Origin: Pseudomonadota bacterium
Lineage (GTDB): Bacteria > Desulfobacterota > Desulfobaccia > Desulfobaccales > 0-14-0-80-60-11
NCBI GenBank assembly: GCA_018897875.1
Contig: JAHIKF010000343.1
Span: 1-5,526, forward strand
DNA: 5,526 nucleotides
Direction of reading: 5' to 3'
Below, in pieces: positions 1 through 5,428 of the stretch. The stretch's first letter is position 1; the number at the start of each line of letters is the position of its first letter. The notes beneath the pieces are model-generated. The model was not told the origin of the DNA. It did no database searches and saw nothing but the letters and a program-made list of their open reading frames with translations. The position numbers and the translations under genes were made by a program.

Positions 1-99
1 GGCACCCCCGCTGAGGATCATGACCTCTATCTGGATAAACTACCAGCTTGCCAAGATCCTGCTCATCATGTAAATTATGTTTAAGGACGACCTGAGTAG

Positions 100-324
100 T
101 TACCTTATTTATTAAGTAAAGAAATTGATAAGTCTATAGCAAACCTGGATGGTACTACGTCTGAGCTGATGCACGACTTGGACCGCATCTGTATTCAGCG
201 CCAATGGCTGACCAACGAGGTGCGGATCTCGCGCCTCCCCAAACCCACGGCCGCCCAAACGCAAATTTTGCAGGCCCTGGAGATCAACCTCCCCGAGGCT
301 ATATGTGTACCCAGTAAAAATTGA
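100..324 (+). pseudogene. C-terminal remnant of a transposase, possibly IS1634/IS4-like
   Basis: This open frame follows an in-frame TAG (97-99) and ends at TGA 322-324. It encodes about 74 residues without a credible start codon or ribosome-binding site; the first ATG is at 169. The end of the peptide (RLPKPTAAQTQILQALEINLP) has the 'P-T-x-x-Q-x-x-I-L-x-A-L-x-I-x-L-P' cadence that I associate with the C-termini of IS1634/IS4-type DDE transposases. No catalytic residue lies in the visible part. The same frame has stops at 82-84 and 97-99, so the upstream sequence is either decayed or belongs to something else. The last codons overlap a motif (GTACCCAGTAAAAATTGACC, 307-326) that resembles an insertion-sequence end, but no partner repeat is visible. 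Family assignment is from memory of the tail pattern only. A short C-terminal domain of another protein remains possible. Confidence 0.4.
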
Positions 325-400
325 CCCTGCTAATCTTATTTGATTTGTATTTTCAATATAATACCCTACTTTTTTATCCTTTCTTAGCTGGAACTTCCGG

Positions 401-447
401 TAAAAAAAGCAGAAGGTGTGGTGAGCGATGCTCAATCCACACCTTCT
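401..447 (-). terminator. Rho-independent terminator of the lipoprotein operon
   Basis: An 11-bp perfect stem (411-421 with 437-447, AGAAGGTGTGG/CCACACCTTCT) is extended by five more pairs (422-426 TGAGC with 430-434 GCTCA), leaving a GAT loop and a 2-nt bulge at 435-436. Read on the minus strand, the hairpin is followed by GC and then seven T residues (complement of the A run 402-408). It lies about 45 bp after the stop of the lipoprotein gene at 494, the expected place for an operon terminator. The plus-strand side has no U-tract, so it should terminate mainly minus-strand transcription. Confidence 0.9.
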
Positions 448-493
448 GAATCTGGGTACTAAGGGGTTAACCCCAGGTAACTTCAGTGATGCC

Positions 494-850
494 TTACATA
501 GCCTTTTTGGCCTTAGGGGCTTTCTTAACTTTCCTAGCTTTCTTGTACTTTTTGCCCTTGTAAGGTTTAACCATGGCGCACACTTTTGCCGCCGCGTCTT
601 CGGCCCTGGCTGCAGCCGCTTCAGCCTTGTTGGCTGCTGCGGAAGCGCGAGGGACGGGGATCTTGGCATCATTTGCGGCCATTTCAGCCTTTACTGCCGA
701 CGCAGCTGCCCGATCTGCAGAAGCTTTAGCTTGCTGTGAGTACATTGAACACTCATCATAGTACTTTTGGCAGCAGCCAGCACCTCCCAGCACCAGGGCA
801 AAGACCGCGAGGAGAGCCAAGGCATAGCCTTTTCTCAATACCTTCCTCAT
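494..850 (-). CDS. Alanine-zipper lipoprotein B with lysine-rich tail
   Basis: This encodes a 118-residue secreted, probably lipid-anchored protein of the OprI/Lpp (alanine-zipper) type. Residues 1-25 form a signal peptide: basic MRKVLRKG, a hydrophobic core, then GGAG before Cys26-Cys27. The lipobox is loose (Gly, not Leu, at -3), so lipidation is likely but not certain. Residues 41-96 form seven heptads with Ala at both core positions, as in trimeric Lpp/OprI coiled coils. Heptad 4 reads AKIPVPR, and its two prolines should kink or break the helix. After Cys91 comes a 24-residue basic tail (95-118) with 12 Lys and 1 Arg, unlike the short RK end of its neighbour. The start at 850 is supported by GGAAGGGGG upstream on the minus strand. 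It is second in a two-gene operon, 59 bp after lipoprotein A, and is followed by a strong terminator. Expected role: outer-membrane/peptidoglycan-associated structural lipoprotein. The basic tail could hold peptidoglycan or another anionic polymer electrostatically, but that is inference. Confidence 0.8.
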   Translation of the reverse strand: MRKVLRKGYALALLAVFALVLGGAGCCQKYYDECSMYSQQAKASADRAAASAVKAEMAANDAKIPVPRASAAANKAEAAAARAEDAAAKVCAMVKPYKGKKYKKARKVKKAPKAKKAM

Positions 851-909
851 CGATTACCCCCTTCCGGAGAGAATTTTTCACTCCCCATTAGCTGAAAACC
901 CTAGGTGCT

Positions 910-1203
910 TTACTTCCGCATCTTCTTCATCAGGCATGCCTCAGCTTTCGCTGCCGCTGCCTCAGCCCGATCAGCCGCTGCCTCAGCCTTATCAGCCGAA
1001 GCTTTCGCGTCTGCCGCCGCCATTTCGGCGTTCCGCGCCGCGCTGTCCGCCTTAGCAGCCGAAGCCGCCGCTTGATCAGCGTACATTTTGGCTTCGTCTA
1101 CGCTCTTCTTGCAGGCGTCGCAGCACCCCATTCCCAAGGCTGCAACAAACGCCAAGAGAATGGCCAGTGCAAAGCCTTTCCTTACCAAAGCTTTCCTCAT
1201 CAT
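910..1203 (-). CDS. Alanine-zipper (OprI/Lpp-like) lipoprotein A
   Basis: This encodes 97 residues, or 96 if translation starts at the second of two adjacent ATGs (1200), which aligns better with the paralogue's MRK start. Residues 1-26 form a signal peptide with RK-rich n-region, long hydrophobic core and LGMG before Cys27-Cys28, a loose lipobox. Residues 45-93 are seven clean heptads (types AAASAAK, AEMAAAD, AEAAADR) with Ala at both core positions and charged flanks. This is the alanine-zipper pattern of Pseudomonas OprI and related to Braun's Lpp. The protein ends KKMRK. A terminal Lys after Arg matches the end of Lpp and OprI, where in Lpp the terminal Lys is joined to peptidoglycan, so a covalent wall link is plausible. 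Cys90 near the C-terminus has a counterpart in lipoprotein B. The minus-strand leader has GAAGGGGGG just before the start. It is the first gene of the unit and lies 40-50 nt after a strong promoter. Role inferred: abundant outer-membrane tethering lipoprotein. Confidence 0.85.
   Translation of the reverse strand: MMRKALVRKGFALAILLAFVAALGMGCCDACKKSVDEAKMYADQAAASAAKADSAARNAEMAAADAKASADKAEAAADRAEAAAAKAEACLMKKMRK
953..994 (-). repeat. Two tandem 21-bp units encoding heptads of lipoprotein A
   Basis: Units 953-973 and 974-994 are 21 bp each and differ at only two positions (CCCGATCA versus CCTTATCA at their ends). Each equals one coiled-coil heptad, so whole units can be gained or lost without changing frame or register. 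The next unit (995 onward) has diverged. This is directly visible and suggests that the zipper grew by heptad duplication. Confidence 0.75.
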
Positions 1204-1251
1204 CTATCCCCCCTTCTCAAAGAGATGGTTTAAGGTAAGTAAGATGCCCAC

Positions 1252-1280
1252 ATTAAATAATAATGGGCTAAAAATATCAA
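1252..1280 (-). promoter_or_regulatory. Sigma70-type promoter of the lipoprotein operon
   Basis: On the minus strand the -35 is TTGATA (1275-1280, 5/6 to consensus) and the -10 is TTTAAT (1252-1257, 5/6), separated by exactly 17 bp of AT-rich spacer. Transcription would start near 1245, giving a leader of about 42 nt with the GAAGGGGGG ribosome-binding site just before ATG 1203/1200. Such a strong match fits an abundant envelope lipoprotein. Confidence 0.75.
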
Positions 1281-1454
1281 GAAAAATTATGGCCTCCCGT
1301 CTTTTTTTTTCCAGACTCCGGGGGCGGAGCCATGAGACCTTAATTTTGATTAACTATAAGGATTGGCTGGAAGATTTCAAGTAAAAACTTTCCTATCTGA
1401 AACTTTTTTTTCAGGCACTAGGGCTCTATCAGGATAACATATTGGTATTATTTG

Positions 1455-4163
1455 TTAATATTGATTGCCTGTTTCGCCCCCCGGAGCATAAAAATTCATC
1501 TCCCCCCAGTTTTCTCCCACCCGCAAATCCACCGTAAGGGGAACTTTCAGCCGGACTACCCCCTCCATGACCCGGCGCACCAGCCGGACAGTGTCGGCCA
1601 ATTCGGCCCGGGGGACTTCAAATAAGAGCTCGTCATGAATCTGGAGGATCATCATTCCGGACAGGTTCGCCCCTTGCATGGCCGATTCCACTTCCAGCAT
1701 GGCGGCCTTGATGATATCCGCCGCCGTCCCCTGGAGAGGAGTATTGATGGCGCTGCGCTCCGCCTCCTGCCGGACGATGCGGTTGCTGCTGTTGATCTGG
1801 GGGGTCTGGCGCCGGCGCCCCATGAGCGTGGTCACCCACCCCTGTTCCCGGGCCTGCTGCAAGGTCTCCTCCAGATAGGCTTTGACCCGGGAGTATTTGG
1901 CAAAATACCGCTGGATGAATTCATTGGCCATGCGGTTGTTCACCCTGAGCTGTTTGGCCAGACCGAAACCGCTCATGCCGTAAATGATGCCGAAGTTGAC
2001 CACCTTAGCCTGACGCCGCATATCCGAGCTCACCAGTTCCGGGTGGATACCGAACACTACCGCCGCGGTTTGCCGGTGGATGTCGATCCCGTCCTGGAAG
2101 GCCTTGAGCAGCGCCGGGTCCTCCGAGAAATGCGCCAGGATGCGCAGTTCCATCTGGGAATAATCGGCGCTGAGAAAAACGTGTCCCGCGTTCGGCACGA
2201 AGGCCTGGCGAATCTGCCCGCCTAACTCCCCCCGGACCGGGATGTTCTGCAAATTGGGGTCCCGGCTGCTCAAACGCCCGGTGGCCGCCACCGACTGGAG
2301 AAACGTAGTGTGCACCCGTCCGGTGGCCGGGTCCGCCAGCTTCAGGAGGGCATCGACGTAAGTTGATTTGAGTTTGCCCATGCTGCGGTACTCCAGAACC
2401 TTGGCGGCGATGGGACTCTCTTGCTCCAGGGCCTGGAGGACTTCCACGTCGGTGGAGAAGGCGGTCTTGCCCCGGGTCTTCTTCTGGGGCGTGAGCTTCA
2501 TTTTCTCAAAGAGGATGCGGCCCAATTGCTGGGGCGACTGGATGAGGAATTCCTCCCCCGCCAGGGCATAGATCTCCCGTTCCAGCTGCTGCATCGCCAC
2601 TTCCAGGTCCTGGCCGAAGCGCCGGAGAAATCCCTGGTCCAGGAGAATCCCCCGGGCCTCCATGCGGGCCAGGGTGCCCAATAACGGCAATTCCAGGCCG
2701 GCATAGAGCTCCCAGAGACCTTCTTTTTCCAGTTCGCTCTTCAACCGGGGCCAGAGCCGGAGCGCCACCTCGGCCCGCTGGGCGGCATACTGGCAGGCCA
2801 GATCCCGGTCCAGCCCCACCGCCGTGGCGGGTCGGCCCGCCAACTCCCGGGGAGCAGGCAGGTTGAGCCCCAGGTAGTGCAGGGCCACATTTTCCAGGGT
2901 CTGCTCATACCGGGCCGGGTTGAGGAGATACGAGGCCACCAGAATGTCGCCGGTGATGCCCTTGAGGTCCGGCCCGAACCGTTGGGCCAGGAGCAGGGCG
3001 GCCTTGAGATCCGCCCCCACTTTGGCGATGCCCGCATCGGAGAACACCGGGCCCAGCTTCTCCCAGACGGCGCGGTTTGACTCCCCGGGTGCCAGGGGAA
3101 TATACGCCCCCTCCCCAGTCCGCCACGCCAGGCCGATCCCGGCCAACTCGGCCAGCACCGGGTGCTGCTCGCTCATGACGAAGCTCAGGGCCATGTGGCA
3201 CAGGCTTCCAGCCTGTGGTTCACCCGCGCCCCGGATGGCCTGGACCACCTGGTCCAGGTCATCGGGCCCGTGCACCAGGGATCCGGTCACCCCGGGTTGG
3301 CTATCAAACCCCAACTCCTTCACCAATTTGCTGAATTCCAACTCCATGAACAATTGGCGCAGGGCCTCCCGGTCCGGGGGGCCGGGATGCAGCGCCTCCA
3401 GATCCACCGTCAGGGGCACCTGGGCCTCGAGCTCGGTCAATTGGCGGCTGAGCCGCGCCTGTTCAGCATGTTCCTGTAATCGGGCCTTCAATGCCTTTTC
3501 TTTAATTTCATCTAGATGGGCCAGCAGATTTTCCAGGCTGTGATACCGGGCGATCAGCTTGAGCGCGGTTTTCTCCCCGATGCCCGGCACCCCCGGGATA
3601 TTGTCGCTGGCATCGCCCGCCAGGGCGCGCACCTCCACCAGTTCCCCGGGTTTCAGGCCATATTTCTCCCGGATAGCCGCCGGGTCATAGCGCACCTCTT
3701 TCATGGGATCCCACATGTCCACCCCGTCGGCCACCAGGGGCAGGAGGTCCTTATCCCCGGAGATGATCTCCACCGCAAAGCCCTCTTCCCGGGCCCGCCG
3801 CACCAGGGTGCAGATGAGATCATCGGCTTCATACCCCTGATGCACCACGGAAGGCAGGTTGAGGGCGTCGATAATCTTCTTTATATAGGGGAGCTGGGTC
3901 ACCAGGGCCTCGGGCATGGGCGGCCGGTGCGCCTTGTAGTCGCCGTAGAGTTGGTGCCGGAAGGTGGGCCCTTTGGCGTCGAATACCAGGGCCAGGTGCT
4001 GGGGCTGCCGCTCCCGGAGCACCTTGAGGAGCATGGTGGTCACCCCGTAGGCGGCGTTGGTGGGCACTCCCCGGGTGTTGGATAGGGGCGGCAGGGCGTG
4101 AAAGGCCCGGTAAAAATAAGAGCTGATGTCGATAAGATAGAGGACGCGGGGGAGGGTTTCCAT
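1455..4163 (-). CDS. polA: DNA polymerase I (proofreading-deficient type)
   Basis: Family A DNA polymerase of 902 residues (E. coli Pol I has 928), acting in Okazaki fragment maturation and excision-repair gap filling. Residues 1 to about 285 form the 5' nuclease domain: the LID aspartate near residue 12, FDAKGPTFRH 61-70, YEADD 111-115, SGDKDLL 135-141 and GDASDNIPGVPGIG 183-196 leading into the helix-3-turn-helix. Residues about 300-475 keep the 3'-5' exonuclease fold without its acids. The polymerase domain has motif A DYSQMELR 667-674, motif B RRQAKVVNFGIIYG 716-729 (Arg, Lys, Phe and Tyr kept) and motif C QIHDELLFEVP 841-851. An upstream in-frame TTG at 4211 would add 16 residues, but that codon lies inside the -35 box of the promoter. 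ATG 4163 instead has AAAGGA eight bases before it. No clear intrinsic terminator follows the TAA at 1455, so read-through toward the lipoprotein genes is possible. Confidence 0.97.
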   Translation of the reverse strand: METLPRVLYLIDISSYFYRAFHALPPLSNTRGVPTNAAYGVTTMLLKVLRERQPQHLALVFDAKGPTFRHQLYGDYKAHRPPMPEALVTQLPYIKKIIDALNLPSVVHQGYEADDLICTLVRRAREEGFAVEIISGDKDLLPLVADGVDMWDPMKEVRYDPAAIREKYGLKPGELVEVRALAGDASDNIPGVPGIGEKTALKLIARYHSLENLLAHLDEIKEKALKARLQEHAEQARLSRQLTELEAQVPLTVDLEALHPGPPDREALRQLFMELEFSKLVKELGFDSQPGVTGSLVHGPDDLDQVVQAIRGAGEPQAGSLCHMALSFVMSEQHPVLAELAGIGLAWRTGEGAYIPLAPGESNRAVWEKLGPVFSDAGIAKVGADLKAALLLAQRFGPDLKGITGDILVASYLLNPARYEQTLENVALHYLGLNLPAPRELAGRPATAVGLDRDLACQYAAQRAEVALRLWPRLKSELEKEGLWELYAGLELPLLGTLARMEARGILLDQGFLRRFGQDLEVAMQQLEREIYALAGEEFLIQSPQQLGRILFEKMKLTPQKKTRGKTAFSTDVEVLQALEQESPIAAKVLEYRSMGKLKSTYVDALLKLADPATGRVHTTFLQSVAATGRLSSRDPNLQNIPVRGELGGQIRQAFVPNAGHVFLSADYSQMELRILAHFSEDPALLKAFQDGIDIHRQTAAVVFGIHPELVSSDMRRQAKVVNFGIIYGMSGFGLAKQLRVNNRMANEFIQRYFAKYSRVKAYLEETLQQAREQGWVTTLMGRRRQTPQINSSNRIVRQEAERSAINTPLQGTAADIIKAAMLEVESAMQGANLSGMMILQIHDELLFEVPRAELADTVRLVRRVMEGVVRLKVPLTVDLRVGENWGEMNFYAPGGETGNQY
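3199..3217. repeat. 8+8 bp palindrome inside polA
   Basis: CACAGGCT (3199-3206) and AGCCTGTG (3210-3217) are perfect inverted repeats around a TCC loop. In the polA frame they encode residues 316-322 (PQAGSLC), in the weakly conserved linker just before the first strand of the exonuclease-like domain. The sequence resembles short REP-like palindromes dispersed in many genomes, some within genes. That link is from memory, and only one copy is present in this window. Confidence 0.55.
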
Positions 4164-4182
4164 CACGGGTATCCTTTTCCCC

Positions 4183-4211
4183 CTTATAGCCACTACCGCC
4201 TGCCCTGTCAA
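4183..4211 (-). promoter_or_regulatory. Sigma70-type promoter of polA
   Basis: On the minus strand the -35 is a perfect TTGACA (4206-4211) and the -10 is TATAAG (4183-4188, 5/6), separated by exactly 17 bp. The expected start point is near 4176, leaving a leader of only about 13 nt that begins at or within the AAAAGGA ribosome-binding site (4172-4178) before ATG 4163. This position rules out the longer ORF starting at 4211. Confidence 0.8.
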
Positions 4212-4472
4212 CTTGAGAAGGATACTTGGGGCGGGTAAGTCTAGACTTGCATACCCGGGGCCTTCTCTGAGTAAGCACTTTAGCGCTTCGCACCGGGAAG
4301 ATGCCAGTTAACCAGCTTCTACCTCTAACTAAAGAAAATTCAACTGCTGGCGGTTAAGCAGCCGGAAAGGCAGCAGCTGACACGCAGACAGGCCGCAGGC
4401 TCAAAAAAAATTAATCACGCCTAATCTTTCGGCCCGCTCTTTGCAAAACTCTAGAAAAAGGAGGCAAGAGAC
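4212..4472. other. Intergenic region between polA and the plus-strand genes
   Basis: Together with the polA promoter this makes a 309-bp gap between divergent genes. I see one perfect 12-bp palindrome (4237-4248, listed separately) and an A8 run at about 4404-4411. No convincing plus-strand promoter could be recognised for the small membrane protein. No ORF with a ribosome-binding site and no tRNA-like fold is apparent. Confidence 0.5.
4237..4248. promoter_or_regulatory. Perfect 12-bp palindrome upstream of the polA promoter
   Basis: AAGTCTAGACTT is fully self-complementary. It is centred about 66 bp upstream of the predicted polA start point, outside the -35 box, a typical location for a dimeric activator or a distal operator. 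Flanking GGGT and ACCC add imperfect symmetry. No regulator is identified. A 12-bp palindrome can occur by chance, so the call is tentative. Confidence 0.3.
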
Positions 4473-4628
4473 ATGGTGGCCTGGTTGTGGAGCGGCGCAG
4501 TGGGCCTGACAATGGTGGGGGCGCTGTTCTTTTGGGGAGCCCGGGTGTTGGCGATAGAAAGCCTTTATCTCGACAGTAGCGCCATCTTGGGGCTGGCCCT
4601 GATTCTGGTGGGCCTGGCCCAGCTCTGA
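4473..4628 (+). CDS. Small two-segment membrane protein, function unknown
   Basis: ATG 4473 to TGA 4628 encodes 51 residues. A strong Shine-Dalgarno AAGGAGG sits eight bases before the ATG, better than most sites in the window, which is the main reason to call this a gene. Residues 3-26 are a hydrophobic helix rich in Trp, Gly and Phe (MVAWLWSGAV then GLTMVGALFFWG). A short polar stretch, ARVLAIESLYLDSS, is followed by a second hydrophobic helix (about 37-51) ending at the C-terminal AQL. The likely form is an inner-membrane hairpin with little outside the bilayer. I do not recognise the family and no catalytic residues are apparent. It is divergent from polA and 240 bp upstream of ssb on the same strand. 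No terminator is evident between them, so co-transcription with ssb is possible but unproven. Confidence 0.7.
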   Translation: MVAWLWSGAVGLTMVGALFFWGARVLAIESLYLDSSAILGLALILVGLAQL

Positions 4629-4698
4629 TGCCGCCTGGTTTTCTCTGCCAGATATACCCGTCGGGGATGAAGCCGGTTTCCGCTCTCTATCCCGTTAC

Positions 4699-4832
4699 CC
4701 TGACGATCTCAGGCGATGGGGCGGGCCTTCCCGAAACACGCCCTTGGAAGGTTACAGGCTAAGAGACAATCCCATCCTGGGGACGGTGCCATGCCGTCTT
4801 CAGGAACTCCGGCAGGTAAAACTCTGCGAGTT
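4699..4832 (+). promoter_or_regulatory. Candidate structured RNA leader upstream of ssb
   Basis: Four stem-loops follow one another by eye. A: CCTGA 4699-4703 with TCAGG 4709-4713. B: GGGCG 4719-4723 with CGCCC 4739-4743, with inner GG/CC pairs. C: 4776-4786 with 4794-4804, eleven pairs including two G-U, around a 7-nt loop. D: AACTC 4805-4809 with GAGTT 4828-4832, plus GCAG 4812-4815 with CTGC 4824-4827. C and D abut with no gap. No U-tract follows D, so it is not a classic terminator. I compared it by eye with fluoride, c-di-GMP-I, TPP, cobalamin, SAH, tmRNA, SRP and RNase P signatures and found no match. It could be a regulatory leader, a small RNA or chance folding. Confidence 0.35.
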
Positions 4833-4856
4833 CTTATGCCGAATTTATAGATTCTT

Positions 4857-4864
4857 TAGGAGGT
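4857..4864 (+). promoter_or_regulatory. Ribosome-binding site of ssb
   Basis: TAGGAGGT is fully complementary to the 16S rRNA anti-Shine-Dalgarno core and ends four bases before ATG 4869. A weak -10-like TATAGA lies just upstream (about 4846-4851), but no matching -35 was found, so the ssb promoter is unassigned. Confidence 0.85.
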
Positions 4865-4868
4865 TCAC

Positions 4869-5243
4869 ATGAACAGGGTGATGTTAATTGGCAGACTGGG
4901 TAAGGACCCGGAGTTCCGCTACACGCCTGCGGGGACGGCAGTTGCGAAGTTTACCCTAGCCACGGATCGGTGGAAAAAGAAAGGGCAGGAGCAACCGCCG
5001 GACTGGCATCGCATTACGGTCTGGAGCAAGTTAGCCGAGGTCTGTGCTCAGTATCTTACCAAAGGCAAACAGGTAATGATCGAGGGCCGCATTGAGTATG
5101 GGTCCTATGAGAAGGACGGGGTGAAGCACTACACCACCGACATCATCGCGGAGAACCTGGAGATGCTGGGGCGGCAGGGTGAAAGTGAATCCAGGGAACC
5201 GTCCAGGCCCGCCGGGGTTCAGGAGGACGATATTCCTTTCTAA
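4869..5243 (+). CDS. ssb: Single-stranded DNA-binding protein
   Basis: This encodes 124 residues. SSB coats single-stranded DNA during replication, recombination and repair and recruits partners through its C-terminal tip. Residues 1 to about 102 form the OB fold: MNRVMLIGRLGKDPEFRYTP, then GTAVAKFTLATDRW, DWHRITVWSKLAE, YLTKGKQVMIEGRIEYGSYEKDG, YTTDIIAENLEML. Aromatic positions that stack on DNA in E. coli SSB (Trp40, Trp54, Phe60, Trp88) correspond to Trp35, Trp46, Trp52 and Tyr80. The disordered linker is very short (about 103-118), followed by the acidic tip EDDIPF, which binds partner proteins in the family. Total length is well below the 178 residues of E. coli but usual for short-tailed bacterial SSBs. 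ATG 4869 follows a perfect ribosome-binding site. It stands apart from rpsF/rpsR, a common alternative location for ssb. Confidence 0.97.
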   Translation: MNRVMLIGRLGKDPEFRYTPAGTAVAKFTLATDRWKKKGQEQPPDWHRITVWSKLAEVCAQYLTKGKQVMIEGRIEYGSYEKDGVKHYTTDIIAENLEMLGRQGESESREPSRPAGVQEDDIPF

Positions 5244-5325
5244 CTATCAGGCCGTCACCGGGTGGAAGGTTAACCCCGTATTAGTCTTGAACTCCCGGCT
5301 TATCGGATAAAGCGGCATATGAAAT

Positions 5326-5354
5326 GGCAGAGTCGATGCCCTAGTGACTCTGCC
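5326..5354. repeat. 9-bp perfect inverted repeat downstream of ssb
   Basis: GGCAGAGTC (5326-5334) and GACTCTGCC (5346-5354) flank an 11-nt loop, 82 bp after the ssb stop. Neither side carries a U-tract, so it is either a rho-dependent/processing hairpin at the ssb 3' end or a protein-binding palindrome. The left arm recurs in part 110 bp later (5436-5445). Confidence 0.5.
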
Positions 5355-5368
5355 GCCAGCGGTTAATT

Positions 5369-5424
5369 AAAAGCCCGGATGCCTTTAAGCCGCCCTGGGA
5401 GACCCTTCAGGCCGCCAGGCTTTT
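5369..5424 (+). terminator. Candidate ssb terminator (possibly bidirectional)
   Basis: AAAAGCC (5369-5375) pairs with GGCTTTT (5418-5424), enclosing a partly paired GC-rich interior (GCCT 5381-5384 with AGGC 5409-5412). The plus-strand arm ends in four T residues; the minus-strand reading also ends GGCTTTT. The T-run is short and the stem long and imperfect, so efficiency is doubtful. Confidence 0.35.
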
Positions 5425-5428
5425 ATGG

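Noticed and set aside
2..73. Short hydrophobic plus-strand peptide ending LAKILLIM at the left edge
   Set aside because: Only 23 residues are visible; it could be the end of a membrane protein, but another frame is equally open and nothing decides between them.
463..474. GGGGTTAACCCC palindrome, with GGTTAACC recurring at 5268-5275
   Set aside because: Short AT-centred palindromes recur by chance; the two sites lie in unrelated contexts (both just after gene ends) and no other shared flank is seen.
112..672. 186-residue minus-strand ORF overlapping lipoprotein B and the terminator
   Set aside because: It runs in another frame across the real lipoprotein gene and the intrinsic terminator, has no domain-like pattern and no ribosome-binding site.
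1316..1332. CTCCG/CGGAG GC-rich hairpin with a nearby T9 run
   Set aside because: The T-run lies on the wrong side of the hairpin for plus-strand termination and is an A-run for minus-strand transcripts.
1088..1384. 98-residue plus-strand ORF over the lipoprotein A start and promoter
   Set aside because: It is antisense to the signal peptide region and contains the strong minus-strand promoter; no ribosome-binding site supports it.
1397..1414. CTGAAA/TTTCAG hairpin after polA as its terminator
   Set aside because: The stem is six AT-rich pairs with A/T in the loop, and the T-run follows only about 10 nt later; not a credible intrinsic terminator.
2920..3543. 207-residue plus-strand ORF antisense to polA
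   Set aside because: Low-complexity Arg/Ser/Pro-rich antisense translation of a GC-rich gene; the other long ORFs inside polA are likewise shadows.
4711..4760. Resemblance to a fluoride riboswitch (GGCGATGGGGCGGGCC)
   Set aside because: The opening is similar, but the required downstream GGCTGATG-type segment and pseudoknot partner are absent, and ssb is not a fluoride-response gene.
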